A DNA stretch of 64,000 nucleotides from Chryseobacterium populi (GCF_000282115.1 NZ_AKJY01000014.1:62001-126000), one strand, 5' to 3'; counted from the first letter of the stretch, positions 25,961 to 34,377 are shown. Numbers and translations: made by a program. Notes: a model not told the origin generated them from the letters alone.

Positions 25961-27655
25961 TTATTTAGAGAAATATTGAATCTGTTCTGCAATTGGCCCG
26001 AGTGTAAGGGCAGGGAAGAAAGATAATGCAGCAATAAGCAGGATTACGGCCAGGGTCATGAATCCAAAAGTTACCGTATCTGTTTTTAATGTTCCCGCAC
26101 TTTCCGGAATATACTTTTTCTGTGCCAGCAAACCGGCAATGGCAATAGGTCCGATAATGGGGATAAATCTTGATAAAAGCAATACAATTCCTGTAGAAAT
26201 GTTCCACCACGGGGTATTGTCTCCTAATCCTTCAAATCCGGAACCGTTATTGGCTGATGAAGAGGTGAATTCATAAAGCATTTCACTGAATCCGTGGAAG
26301 CCCGGATTATTCAGGGTTTTAGCTCCAAAATCAGGGAGATAAGCTGTTAAGGCCGTTCCCACAAGAATTAAAAAAGGATGGAACAAAGCAACAATCATTG
26401 CAATTTTCATTTCTTTGGCTTCAATCTTTTTACCCATAAACTCAGGCGTTCTTCCTACCATCAGGCCACTGATGAATACTGCAAGAATAATAAATATAAA
26501 GTAGTTCAGGATTCCGACACCACAGCCTCCGTAGAAGCAGTTGATCATCATGGCCAGAAGCTGATTCATTCCTGAAAGCGGCATTGTGCTGTCGTGCATG
26601 GCATTTACAGAACCCGTAGAAATTACAGTTGTTGCAATACTCCAGTATCCTGAAGCAGCACTTCCGAAACGGATTTCTTTGCCTTCCATGGCTCCCAGAA
26701 GATGATCGGCTCCCATCTGGGTAATCAGTGGATTTCCATTCATCTCATTAATGATATTTGGAATGGCAAGAGCTAAAAAACCTATCGTCATTACAGAGAA
26801 AATAATCCATGAAAGCTTTCTCTTCTTTAAATAAAATCCCAAAGCAAAAACCAAAGCGAAAGGAATGATCATCTGGGCAACCATTTCCGTCATATTGGTA
26901 AGATAGTTCGGGTTTTCAAGAGGGTGTGCGGAATTGGCTCCGAAAAAACCACCACCATTGGTTCCTAAATGTTTAATCGCTACAAAAGCGGCAGCCGGAC
27001 CTCTGGAAACATCAATTTTCTGTCCTTCCAGGGTAGTGATATGGTCTTTTCCTTCGAAAGTCATGGGAGTTCCGTTGGCAGCAAGGATAAACGCAACAAC
27101 AATACTTATAGGAATGAGTACTCTCGTGATGGATCTGGTGAAAAAATCATAGAAATTTCCCAGTTCAGTAGTTGTTTTGTCTTTAAATGCTTTAAAGAGT
27201 ACTGCCATTGCAGCCATTCCGGTTGCAGCCGTTACAAACTGGAGAAACATTAAGTACAACTGACTTAAATAACTGACTCCGGTTTCACCCGAATAGTGCT
27301 GAAGATTACAATTAACTAAAAATGAGATCGCCGTATTAAAAGCCAGGTCCGGTGACATATTGGGATTGCCATCAGGATTCAGGGGTAACCAGGACTGATT
27401 CAGCAATATAAAGAAAGCAATGATACCCCAGACCAAATTGATTGTCAGCATAGCAAACATATTTTGCTTCCAGTTCATCTGGCGGTTAGGATCGATCCCT
27501 GAAATTTTAAAAATTAATTTTTCAACAGGCTGGAAGATTCCATCCAGAAAAGTCTTTTTATAACCATACACATTAGCGATATATTTACCTAAAAATATAG
27601 CCGGAACTAATGTGATGAGAAACATCGCTATGATGCCTGTAATTTCGGTATTCAT
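25961..27655 (-). CDS. kdpA: Potassium-transporting ATPase subunit A (channel-like)
   Basis: 564 residues, a K+-channel-like subunit with about ten membrane helices. Selectivity-filter-type loops are visible, including GTNGGGFFGANSAHP and a C-terminal ANNGSGFEGLGDN. It starts 6 bp after the kdpF stop. It selects K+ at high affinity and passes it to KdpB. Length and motifs are normal. Confidence 0.97.
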   Translation of the reverse strand: MNTEITGIIAMFLITLVPAIFLGKYIANVYGYKKTFLDGIFQPVEKLIFKISGIDPNRQMNWKQNMFAMLTINLVWGIIAFFILLNQSWLPLNPDGNPNMSPDLAFNTAISFLVNCNLQHYSGETGVSYLSQLYLMFLQFVTAATGMAAMAVLFKAFKDKTTTELGNFYDFFTRSITRVLIPISIVVAFILAANGTPMTFEGKDHITTLEGQKIDVSRGPAAAFVAIKHLGTNGGGFFGANSAHPLENPNYLTNMTEMVAQMIIPFALVFALGFYLKKRKLSWIIFSVMTIGFLALAIPNIINEMNGNPLITQMGADHLLGAMEGKEIRFGSAASGYWSIATTVISTGSVNAMHDSTMPLSGMNQLLAMMINCFYGGCGVGILNYFIFIILAVFISGLMVGRTPEFMGKKIEAKEMKIAMIVALFHPFLILVGTALTAYLPDFGAKTLNNPGFHGFSEMLYEFTSSSANNGSGFEGLGDNTPWWNISTGIVLLLSRFIPIIGPIAIAGLLAQKKYIPESAGTLKTDTVTFGFMTLAVILLIAALSFFPALTLGPIAEQIQYFSK

Positions 27656-27661
27656 GATTGA

Positions 27662-27739
27662 TTAAAATTTTTCAGGTTTTATTAAAACATAGCAGATATA
27701 CACAAAGGCAAACATTGAGAGAAAAAATAAGCTCCACAT
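27662..27739 (-). CDS. kdpF: KdpF-like small membrane subunit (25 residues)
   Basis: A 25-residue peptide beginning MWSLFFLSMFAFVYICYVLI and ending KPEKF. It is one membrane helix followed by a short basic tail, as in KdpF, which stabilises the KdpABC complex in the lipid bilayer. It ends 6 bp before kdpA and starts 5 bp after the previous tiny gene. The residues F-VYICYVLIKPEKF resemble the usual KdpF ending Y-L-x-x-PE-F. Confidence 0.85.
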   Translation of the reverse strand: MWSLFFLSMFAFVYICYVLIKPEKF

Positions 27740-27744
27740 AATTT

Positions 27745-27828
27745 TTATATTTTATCAAAAAATTCAACTGATTTATACAAAAGCCAGAACATTACTGCAG
27801 CCAGCAGGATCAAACTTATAAGCATCAT
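27745..27828 (-). CDS. 27-residue membrane peptide upstream of kdpF
   Basis: An open frame of 27 codons, MMLISLILLAAVMFWLLYKS then VEFFDKI. It is a single membrane helix with a short charged tail, like KdpF in build but different in sequence. Its start overlaps the stop of the preceding tiny gene (ATGATG/TGA), and it ends 5 bp before kdpF. Such tight coupling argues that it is translated. It may be an extra small subunit or a regulatory peptide of the Kdp complex; nothing more can be said from sequence. Confidence 0.6.
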   Translation of the reverse strand: MMLISLILLAAVMFWLLYKSVEFFDKI

Positions 27829-27932
27829 ATTATTACGATTAAGGTTAAAAGGGTAAAGATTACATACGATACAATCAGCAAACTTAATTTTGACTGCTCC
27901 CGTTTTTTGAACGTTTTTCTTGAAATTGTCAT
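27825..27932 (-). CDS. 35-residue membrane peptide, first gene of the kdp transcript
   Basis: An open frame of 35 codons, MTISRKTFKKREQSKLSLLI then VSYVIFTLLTLIVII. It has a strongly basic N-terminal half (RKTFKKREQSK) followed by one membrane helix, i.e. inside-positive topology. Its TGA overlaps the ATGATG of the next tiny gene by 4 bp, implying coupled translation. It is the most promoter-proximal frame of the kdp unit. I know of no named counterpart. Confidence 0.55.
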   Translation of the reverse strand: MTISRKTFKKREQSKLSLLIVSYVIFTLLTLIVII

Positions 27933-28049
27933 TTTTAAATATTTTATTCTAAACCATTGATGCCAAATAAAGGTCCATTCGGATGTTTTTCATTGTAAGT
28001 GCTTTGATAGTAGTTTGTTGTGGGTTTTGAGAGTCGTGCCGGAAAATAA

Positions 28050-28071
28050 AAAAGCCTATCATTTTGATAGG
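28050..28071 (-). terminator. Leftward hairpin terminator upstream of the kdp unit
   Basis: CCTATCA (28055-28061) pairs with TGATAGG (28065-28071) around a 3-nt loop. Read leftward the stem is followed by CTTTTTTATTTT. It would stop transcripts coming from the response-regulator gene, so kdp probably has its own promoter between here and 27932. Confidence 0.7.
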
Positions 28072-28180
28072 TGTGTTATTAAAATGATAGGATGAAAAGC
28101 TAGAGGATAGGAGTTAGAAATTAGTATTTAACATTCTGATACTATTCCGGAATACTAATTTTAGAATTTAGTGTCGCATA

Positions 28181-28393
28181 ATGTATACACAACTGCATCT
28201 GTATCAATTTATTTCACCCGTGTTTTTAAGCTTGTTTGTAGAAATTAAAGCTTATAGGTTTTTAAAACCTATAAGCTTTTAATCCACAAGGTTTGTATCC
28301 TTAAAGAATCTAAGTATAGTATTAATAAAAGTCAAATGTTGACTTAGAGTTCGTGTGGTATACATTTTAGACAAACATCTGTGTCAATTTGTA
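28181..28393. repeat. Two imperfect direct repeats in the kdp regulator-kdp intergenic region
   Basis: GTATACACAACTGCATCTGT followed by ATCAATTT (from 28181) resembles a GTATACA...ACAAACATCTGT-GTCAATTT stretch from 28358. Only scattered blocks match. The whole 27933-28447 stretch has no credible gene; it holds this repeat, one palindrome and one terminator. Confidence 0.4.
28247..28279. repeat. Perfect 16-bp palindrome downstream of the response regulator
   Basis: AAAGCTTATAGGTTTT (28247-28262), one T, then AAAACCTATAAGCTTT (28264-28279). It could act as a terminator in either direction. The right arm recurs exactly at 51673-51688, so it is more likely part of a dispersed element. Confidence 0.75.
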
Positions 28394-28447
28394 AAACGTA
28401 AGTTCGGCGAAATCAAATCTGTGGTTAATAAAAATGGGTTAAGATTT

Positions 28448-29773
28448 TTATCTCAAATTATATTCCTCCAGCTTGCGGTAGAGTGTGGCGATACCGATTT
28501 CCAGCAGTCTTGCTGCTTCAGCTTTATTTCCTTTCGTGTATTGCAGGACTTTCTGGATATGCTCTTTTTCCAAAGATTTTATACTTAAGGAATCTTTTTC
28601 CACCCCCGTTTTCTCTGAATAATGGGGAAGGCTTTCTGCATCTAAAGTGTTTCCATTCATTAAGATTAAACTTCTTTCTATGGTATTTCTCAGCTCGCGG
28701 ATATTCCCTTTCCACTCGTTTTTTTCCAATGTTTTATAATAATCGGGAGAAACCTGAACTGCTGTCAGATGCAGCTTGTGTGAAAAAGTATCGATGAAGT
28801 TTTTGGTCAGCATTTTTAAATCTTCTTTCCTTTCACGAAGTGGAGGCAGGTTGATTTCAAAGACATTTAACCGGAAATAGAGGTCTTCCCTGAAGTGGCC
28901 TTCTTTTATTTCATCCTCCAGATTCCTGTTGGTAGCAGCTATCAGCCTGAAATCTGATTTTGAAACTTTTGTTTCCCCCATTTTGATAAATTCCTTTGTT
29001 TCCAGAACACGGAGTAATTTAGCCTGAAGTTCGATGGGCATTTCCCCGATTTCATCCAAAAATAAAGTCCCGGCGTTAGCTTCCTCTATCAGTCCCTTTT
29101 TATCTTTTACAGCTCCGGTAAAAGCTCCCTGTTTATGCCCGAAAAGTTCACTTTCAAGAATTTCCTTACTGAATGCAGAACAGTTGATTGCAACAAAATT
29201 ATTTTTCTTTCTTTCACTTCCTTCATGAATCGCATTGGCGAAAACTTCTTTTCCGGTCCCGGTTTCTCCGGTAAGAAGGACTGTTGCATCGGTCATAGCA
29301 ACTTTTTCTGCTAATTTTTTAGCCTGGAGAATTAAAGGCGCATTTCCGATAATCTGATTAAATCCTTTTAAGGCAGAGCTTTTCTGAACGATTTTAGATT
29401 TATTGTCCTTTACTTTTTCCATAGCTTTATATACCAAAGGAATGATCTTCTCATTGTCATCGCCTTTCACGAGGTAATCGTAAGCACCGTTTTTCATTGC
29501 CTGAACGGCATCGGTAATATTCCCGAAAGCAGTCATTAAAATGATTTCCAGAGATGGGTATTTGGTTTTTATGGATTTCACGAGCTCAACCCCGAAGGCA
29601 TCCGGAAGGCGTACGTCACTTAATACGATGTCAAAATCATATTGCTCAAGCATTGTTATTGCTGAACGCGCTGTAGATGCTTCTTTTACGTTAAAATCTT
29701 CTTGGGAAAGAATCATTCCTAATAATTTCAGGAGCTTGATCTCGTCATCGATGATCAGAATGTTTCCGTGCAT
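28448..29773 (-). CDS. NtrC-type sigma-54 response regulator next to kdp
   Basis: 441 residues in three domains. The receiver (about 1-120) has the phosphoacceptor Asp in VLSDVRLPDAFG. The AAA+ sigma-54 activation domain (about 145-385) has Walker A GETGTGKE, the sigma-54 contact loop GAFTGA, and LFLDEIGEMPIELQAKLLR. A Fis-type helix-turn-helix follows (about 395-441, NKAEAARLLEIGIATLYRKL). It lies on the kdp strand, upstream of the operon, and is the only regulator gene near the kdp kinase. It probably replaces KdpE. It has its own -7 element. Confidence 0.9.
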   Translation of the reverse strand: MHGNILIIDDEIKLLKLLGMILSQEDFNVKEASTARSAITMLEQYDFDIVLSDVRLPDAFGVELVKSIKTKYPSLEIILMTAFGNITDAVQAMKNGAYDYLVKGDDNEKIIPLVYKAMEKVKDNKSKIVQKSSALKGFNQIIGNAPLILQAKKLAEKVAMTDATVLLTGETGTGKEVFANAIHEGSERKKNNFVAINCSAFSKEILESELFGHKQGAFTGAVKDKKGLIEEANAGTLFLDEIGEMPIELQAKLLRVLETKEFIKMGETKVSKSDFRLIAATNRNLEDEIKEGHFREDLYFRLNVFEINLPPLRERKEDLKMLTKNFIDTFSHKLHLTAVQVSPDYYKTLEKNEWKGNIRELRNTIERSLILMNGNTLDAESLPHYSEKTGVEKDSLSIKSLEKEHIQKVLQYTKGNKAEAARLLEIGIATLYRKLEEYNLR

Positions 29774-29798
29774 GATGTAAATTTTTGGAAAACTAATG

Positions 29799-29806
29799 CA
29801 AACTTA
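29799..29806 (-). promoter_or_regulatory. -7 promoter element of the response-regulator gene (TAAGTTTG)
   Basis: On the minus strand it reads TAAGTTTG and fits TAnnTTTG, 25 bp from the ATG. The remaining bases up to 30108 hold no gene or structure I can support. Confidence 0.55.
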
Positions 29807-30108
29807 AACAAACTTCCAGATACAAAACGATAGTTGTTGATTTTTTATTTAGGGATAAGGCAAAATCGAAAAACTGTAAAATCGTTAAAATGCTAAAGTA
29901 AAGCTATTAAAGTATGACAAAGTTATCCGAATAAAGCCAAATTTTTGCGATTAGCAGATTATAATAATAAAACAAGATTGAAAATTATCCCTCTGACGGA
30001 TTTTTACAGTTTTGCGATTTTGCCTTTTAGCCCTTTGGCTTTTTTGCTTTCCTCTGCCATAAATCATCCCGATAGACGTAATAATAATAAATTTAGAAGG
30101 TTATTCCT

Positions 30109-30116
30109 TACATTTG
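30109..30116 (+). promoter_or_regulatory. -7 promoter element of the M16 peptidase gene (TACATTTG)
   Basis: Matches TAnnTTTG. Transcription would start near 30123, so the ATG at 30129 would leave almost no leader; the later ATG at 30156 is favoured. Confidence 0.6.
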
Positions 30117-30155
30117 TAATACATTCTGATGCAAAGAATGAAAATGAGCTTACAT

Positions 30156-33023
30156 ATGACTGACAAAAGATATAAGGAGACGATTCATACAGATACAAAC
30201 AACTACGAGTACATCACCATCACCCGCGACGAAAATAAAGTAAGAATTTATACCCTGAAAAACGGGCTTAAAGTTTTTCTGGCGCAGAATTTTGATGCAC
30301 CGAAAATTCAGACTTTTATTCCCGTGAGAACAGGAAGTAATAATGACCCTGCTGATAATACAGGTTTGGCGCATTATCTTGAGCATATGATGTTTAAAGG
30401 AACTTCAAAAATCGGGACTCATAACTGTGAAAAAGAAAAAGCCTTACTGGATCAGATTTCTGAATTGTACGAACAGCACAAAGCAGAACCGGATGCCGGT
30501 AAAAAGAAAGAAATTTATAAAAAAATAGATCAAATTTCTCAGGAAGCAAGCCAGTATGCGATTGCGAACGAGTATGATAAAATAATTTCCTCATTGGGAG
30601 CTACCGGAACAAATGCCCATACCTGGTTTGATGAAACGGTTTATAAAAATAATATACCGAATAATGAACTTGAAAAATGGCTGAAAGTAGAAAAAGAAAG
30701 ATTTTCAGAAATTGTGCTGCGTCTTTTCCATACTGAGCTGGAATCTGTATATGAGGAATTCAACAGGGCACAGGATAATGATACAAGACTGGTAAGCTAT
30801 GAGCTGATGGATGCCTTATTTCCTACTCATCCAAACGGGCAACAGACCACGCTGGGAAAAGCAGAACATCTTAAGAATCCCTCTATGAAAGCAATTCATA
30901 AATATTTTGATGAATATTATGTTCCCAATAATTATGCAATGGTACTGGTAGGAGATCTGAATTTTGAAGAAACAATCTCATTGATCGATCAGTATTTTGG
31001 AGCAATTCCTTACAGAGAGCTTCCGAAGAAAACACCGGTTATTGAACAGCCGATTACCGGAATTATAGAAAGAACGGTGAAAAGCCCGACAACTCCACGG
31101 GTTCAGCTGGCCTGGAGAACTGAAAGCTATGGAACGAGAGAAGCCATGCTCGCAGATGTTGTAGCCAATATCCTGAGCAATAGGGGAGAAGCAGGATTAT
31201 TGGATCTCCATATTAACCAGACTCAAAAAATGCTTTGGGCACAGGCTTTTTCCGTGGGATTAAAACAGTATGGATACTTTTCAATAGTTGCGGTTCCGAA
31301 AGAAACGCAGACGTTGGATGAAGCGAAAAAAATGGTTTTAGAAGAAGTTGAATTGGTGAAAAAAGGGGAGTTTCCTGATTGGATTCTGCCTGCAATCATC
31401 AAAGATTTTAAACTTCAGCGGCTGAAGGGGCTGGAAACAGCGGAAGGCCTTGCTACAAATCTTTACGATACCTATATCAAAGGAAGAACCTGGGAAGAGG
31501 AGCTGAATGAAATGGATCAGTATGAAGCATTCACCAAACAGGATATTGTAAATTTTGCCAATGAATTTTTCAGAGACAATTATGTGGTGGTCAATAAAGA
31601 AAAAGGGATTAATGATAAGCTTTTAAGAGTTGATAATCCGGGAATTACCCCTGTTAAAATCAACCGTGAGGCCCAGTCTGAATTTTTAAAACAGATTTTA
31701 GAAGAAAAAACAGATGACATTCGACCGGAATTTATTGATTATGACAAAGAAATAAAAACAGATACAGTTAAAGACAAAAAGCTGAGCTTTGTAAAAAATA
31801 AATACAATGAAATTGCCCAGGTACATTTTATCTTTCCGTTTGGAAGTGATCATGACAGGGATCTTGGGATTTCAACACAAGTGCTCCAATATCTTGGAAC
31901 TGAAAAATATTCACCGGAAGATCTGAAAAAAGAGTTCTTTAAAATCGGGGTAAGCAATGATTTTAAAACCACAGCCGATCAGCTTCTGATCTCATTAAGC
32001 GGACTGGAAGAAAATATAGAGAAAGGGATAGTACTGCTTCAGCACTGGATGTACCATGTGAAACCGGATCAGGAAATTTACAGCCAGTTTGTAGATACCG
32101 TTCTTGAAAACCGGGCAGCGGTAAAAAAGGATAAAAACCGTATTATGACGGCTCTAACGAACTATACCAAACTGGGCAGCTTTTCCCGCTTCACCGATAT
32201 TATTTCTAAAGATGAGCTTGAAAACAGCAAAGTGGAAGTATTTGCAGACAGGATGAAGCAACTGTTCAGATATCCTTATCAATTGTTTTTCTACGGAAAA
32301 GATTTTGAACGTTTTAAAAACTATATCGACCAATATATTGAAGAGGCCAACCTGGACATCCCGGAACCTAAAAAATATCCTGAGCCTGAAACCAACGGAA
32401 ACGTTTACTTCACAGATTATGATATGGTACAGATGGAAATGAGTAAGGTAGGAAAGGGGCATGACGTGGATACTTACAATTTTGGAAAGATCAATGTTTT
32501 CAACGAATATTTTGGAAGAGGCCTGTCGTCTATTGTTTTCCAGGAGATCCGCGAAAGTAAGAGTTTAGCATATTCCGCCTATGTTTCTTATGCTGCCAAT
32601 TCAGAATTAGGGCATCCTGATTATGTCACTACCTATATCGGGACACAGCCGGATAAACTTCAGATTGCTGTAGATACAATGGCTGGTCTGATGAATGAGC
32701 TCCCGGAAGTACCGATTCAGTTTGAAAATGCAAAAAATGCAGCTTTGAAGCAAATTGCCTCGGCGAGAATTACCAGAACGAATATATTTTTCAATACCCT
32801 AAAACTGAAAAAATTAGGTATTGCCTATGATTTCAGGAAAGATATTTACCGGCAGATTCAGGACCTTAAATTTGAGGATGTGAAGTTGTTTTATCAGACG
32901 AAAATAAAGCCGATCCGTTTTAATACTGCGATCATCGGGAAAAAAGAAAATCTCAATATGGATGCGGTACATCAGATGGGAGCCTTTAAAGAACTGGATC
33001 TAAAAGATATTTTTGGGCATTAA
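30156..33023 (+). CDS. M16 (pitrilysin/insulinase-like) zinc metallopeptidase
   Basis: About 955 residues from ATG 30156. ATGs at 30129, 30138 and 30144 are also in frame but sit very close to the predicted transcript start. The inverted zinc motif HYLEH (in GLAHYLEHMMFKGT, near residue 70) with the downstream Glu region (ELESVYEEFNRA) marks an active M16 N-terminal half. The C-terminal half is the usual inactive paired domain (RGLSSIVFQEIRESKSLAYSAY). There is no signal peptide, so it is probably cytosolic and degrades or trims peptides. A small double-glycine leader peptide gene follows 69 bp downstream. Confidence 0.88.
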   Translation: MTDKRYKETIHTDTNNYEYITITRDENKVRIYTLKNGLKVFLAQNFDAPKIQTFIPVRTGSNNDPADNTGLAHYLEHMMFKGTSKIGTHNCEKEKALLDQISELYEQHKAEPDAGKKKEIYKKIDQISQEASQYAIANEYDKIISSLGATGTNAHTWFDETVYKNNIPNNELEKWLKVEKERFSEIVLRLFHTELESVYEEFNRAQDNDTRLVSYELMDALFPTHPNGQQTTLGKAEHLKNPSMKAIHKYFDEYYVPNNYAMVLVGDLNFEETISLIDQYFGAIPYRELPKKTPVIEQPITGIIERTVKSPTTPRVQLAWRTESYGTREAMLADVVANILSNRGEAGLLDLHINQTQKMLWAQAFSVGLKQYGYFSIVAVPKETQTLDEAKKMVLEEVELVKKGEFPDWILPAIIKDFKLQRLKGLETAEGLATNLYDTYIKGRTWEEELNEMDQYEAFTKQDIVNFANEFFRDNYVVVNKEKGINDKLLRVDNPGITPVKINREAQSEFLKQILEEKTDDIRPEFIDYDKEIKTDTVKDKKLSFVKNKYNEIAQVHFIFPFGSDHDRDLGISTQVLQYLGTEKYSPEDLKKEFFKIGVSNDFKTTADQLLISLSGLEENIEKGIVLLQHWMYHVKPDQEIYSQFVDTVLENRAAVKKDKNRIMTALTNYTKLGSFSRFTDIISKDELENSKVEVFADRMKQLFRYPYQLFFYGKDFERFKNYIDQYIEEANLDIPEPKKYPEPETNGNVYFTDYDMVQMEMSKVGKGHDVDTYNFGKINVFNEYFGRGLSSIVFQEIRESKSLAYSAYVSYAANSELGHPDYVTTYIGTQPDKLQIAVDTMAGLMNELPEVPIQFENAKNAALKQIASARITRTNIFFNTLKLKKLGIAYDFRKDIYRQIQDLKFEDVKLFYQTKIKPIRFNTAIIGKKENLNMDAVHQMGAFKELDLKDIFGH

Positions 33024-33092
33024 TCACATTGCTAATGTTTTACAGCGGATTTTGTTTATATTAGTATATTAAATTTTAAAACAATATTAATT

Positions 33093-33248
33093 ATGAAAAA
33101 AATCACAGAAAACAAGAAACAATTTACAGTTCTGAACAGCAAAAATATGAAAGCTATTGTAGGAGGAGACGGGAATACCCCTGTTGTACCGAAAGAAGAA
33201 CCTAAAAGAATAACCGAAGTGGCTCCGGTTCTTATCGGTGGTTTTTAA
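33093..33248 (+). CDS. Double-glycine leader peptide, bacteriocin/RiPP-precursor-like (51 residues)
   Basis: A 51-codon gene. The N-terminal part (MKKITENKKQFTVLNSKNMK then AIVGG) looks like a Bacteroidota double-glycine leader: charged start, F-x-x-L, then M-K-x-I-x-GG. The predicted mature part is DGNTPVVPKEEPKRITEVAP plus VLIGGF, 26 residues with no Cys, so there would be no thioether or disulfide rings. No transporter, C39 peptidase or modifying enzyme is adjacent; the nearest peptidase is the upstream M16 protein. A perfect terminator ends the unit. Whether it is exported or modified cannot be told from here. Confidence 0.65.
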   Translation: MKKITENKKQFTVLNSKNMKAIVGGDGNTPVVPKEEPKRITEVAPVLIGGF

Positions 33249-33271
33249 AATAAACCTTCAATATTTTAAAT

Positions 33272-33299
33272 AAAAAAAGCATCACTGGATGCTTTTTTT
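33272..33299. terminator. Perfect bidirectional hairpin terminator
   Basis: AAAAAAAGCATC (33272-33283) pairs with GATGCTTTTTTT (33288-33299) around a 4-nt loop. It serves both the small peptide gene and the convergent acetyltransferase gene, whose stop lies inside it. Confidence 0.85.
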
Positions 33300-34377
33300 A
33301 GGTCATGACACAATCCCCGTCACCATCCTGGAAATTAGGATTAAAGTTTTCAGAAAGATTTTTGAGGAGCTGTTGGTGAAGCAGATACCTTCTTTCAAGA
33401 TCTCGTTCATGAATTTTAGGAAAGCCTTTGGTCTCTTCAATTTTTTTATTAAGCTCAGCCTGATAACTCGTTAATATCTTGACTTTATTTTTAATGATGA
33501 AATAGCTTAAAAACTGAATAAACCGGCTTAAATCTGAATCAGTGAACAGGTAAGAAACTTTCAGATGCCCATCGCGTAAAAGCAAAAGCGAGCAGGTAAT
33601 TAAAGTGTTATTTTCATCATAAATTTTCACCCAGAAGTACCGAAAAACCTTTGCATAGCTTGAAAACATGTATTTTTCGTCTTCCGTTTCACGTTCCAAA
33701 ACCCACGGGTTTTCTATAAGGGAATTAATCTCATCAGCATTCCGGTTGCTTTGAAATTTTGAAATGAAACCGGCACTTTCCGAATCTATTTTACCGATAA
33801 CCTCAAATTTGAAATCAGGTTGATTCTTAAAGCTGTTTTTTAAAGAAATCAGTGAATTGATCATTCCATCCGCAATTCCAAAAAGAGGCTTTAAAGATTT
33901 TGTATCAGGTTTTTTGGTGGGAATTATAGTTTGAAAGTCAGTCCGGAAATAATACCTTTTCCCGGTCTTAGGCTGAATGTACTGGAAAACACCTACTTTA
34001 TTGTACAGACTTTCAGCTTCTTTGGTGAATTCCGTAAGGGCGATATTTCCGTCATATGCTTCAAATGCTTTGCTGAGAAGTGCCTGCGCGATCCTTTTTC
34101 CCCGGAACTGGTCACCGATGTATAAGGTACTCAGCCATGCATAATTAAGCCGGATCCCATCAATTTTAAAATGATCGGGAAAACAGCCCAGATAACCTGC
34201 AAGCCGCTCATCATCAAAAGCCAGAATAAGCAATGTCTGCTCATCAGTAGCCTTGGGATTGGCTATATGTGATTTTGCCCTGTGCTCTGTAATGGGCAGA
34301 AAATCGTACTTTCTGAACTCACCGGATGATACAAATTCTGAAAGTTGCTGTTTGTTCAATGTTTTCAAATGTATCAT
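33298..34377 (-). CDS. GNAT-family N-acetyltransferase-like protein
   Basis: 359 residues. The N-terminal ~150 carry the GNAT fold, including the acetyl-CoA binding motif GDQFRGKRIAQALLSKAFEA (about 88-107) and ESLYNKVGVFQY. The C-terminal ~200 residues form an additional domain I do not recognise and end in DGDGDCVMT. Its start overlaps the stop of the polysaccharide deacetylase by 4 bp (ATGA), so the two are translationally coupled. The pair suggests acetyl-group editing of a surface or storage glycan, but the substrate is unknown. Confidence 0.8.
   Translation of the reverse strand: MIHLKTLNKQQLSEFVSSGEFRKYDFLPITEHRAKSHIANPKATDEQTLLILAFDDERLAGYLGCFPDHFKIDGIRLNYAWLSTLYIGDQFRGKRIAQALLSKAFEAYDGNIALTEFTKEAESLYNKVGVFQYIQPKTGKRYYFRTDFQTIIPTKKPDTKSLKPLFGIADGMINSLISLKNSFKNQPDFKFEVIGKIDSESAGFISKFQSNRNADEINSLIENPWVLERETEDEKYMFSSYAKVFRYFWVKIYDENNTLITCSLLLLRDGHLKVSYLFTDSDLSRFIQFLSYFIIKNKVKILTSYQAELNKKIEETKGFPKIHERDLERRYLLHQQLLKNLSENFNPNFQDGDGDCVMT

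Noticed and set aside
27961-28045. Sigma-54 promoter before kdp
   Set aside because: Candidate GG half sites (near 27965 and 28038 on the minus strand) lack GC at the required 10-bp spacing.
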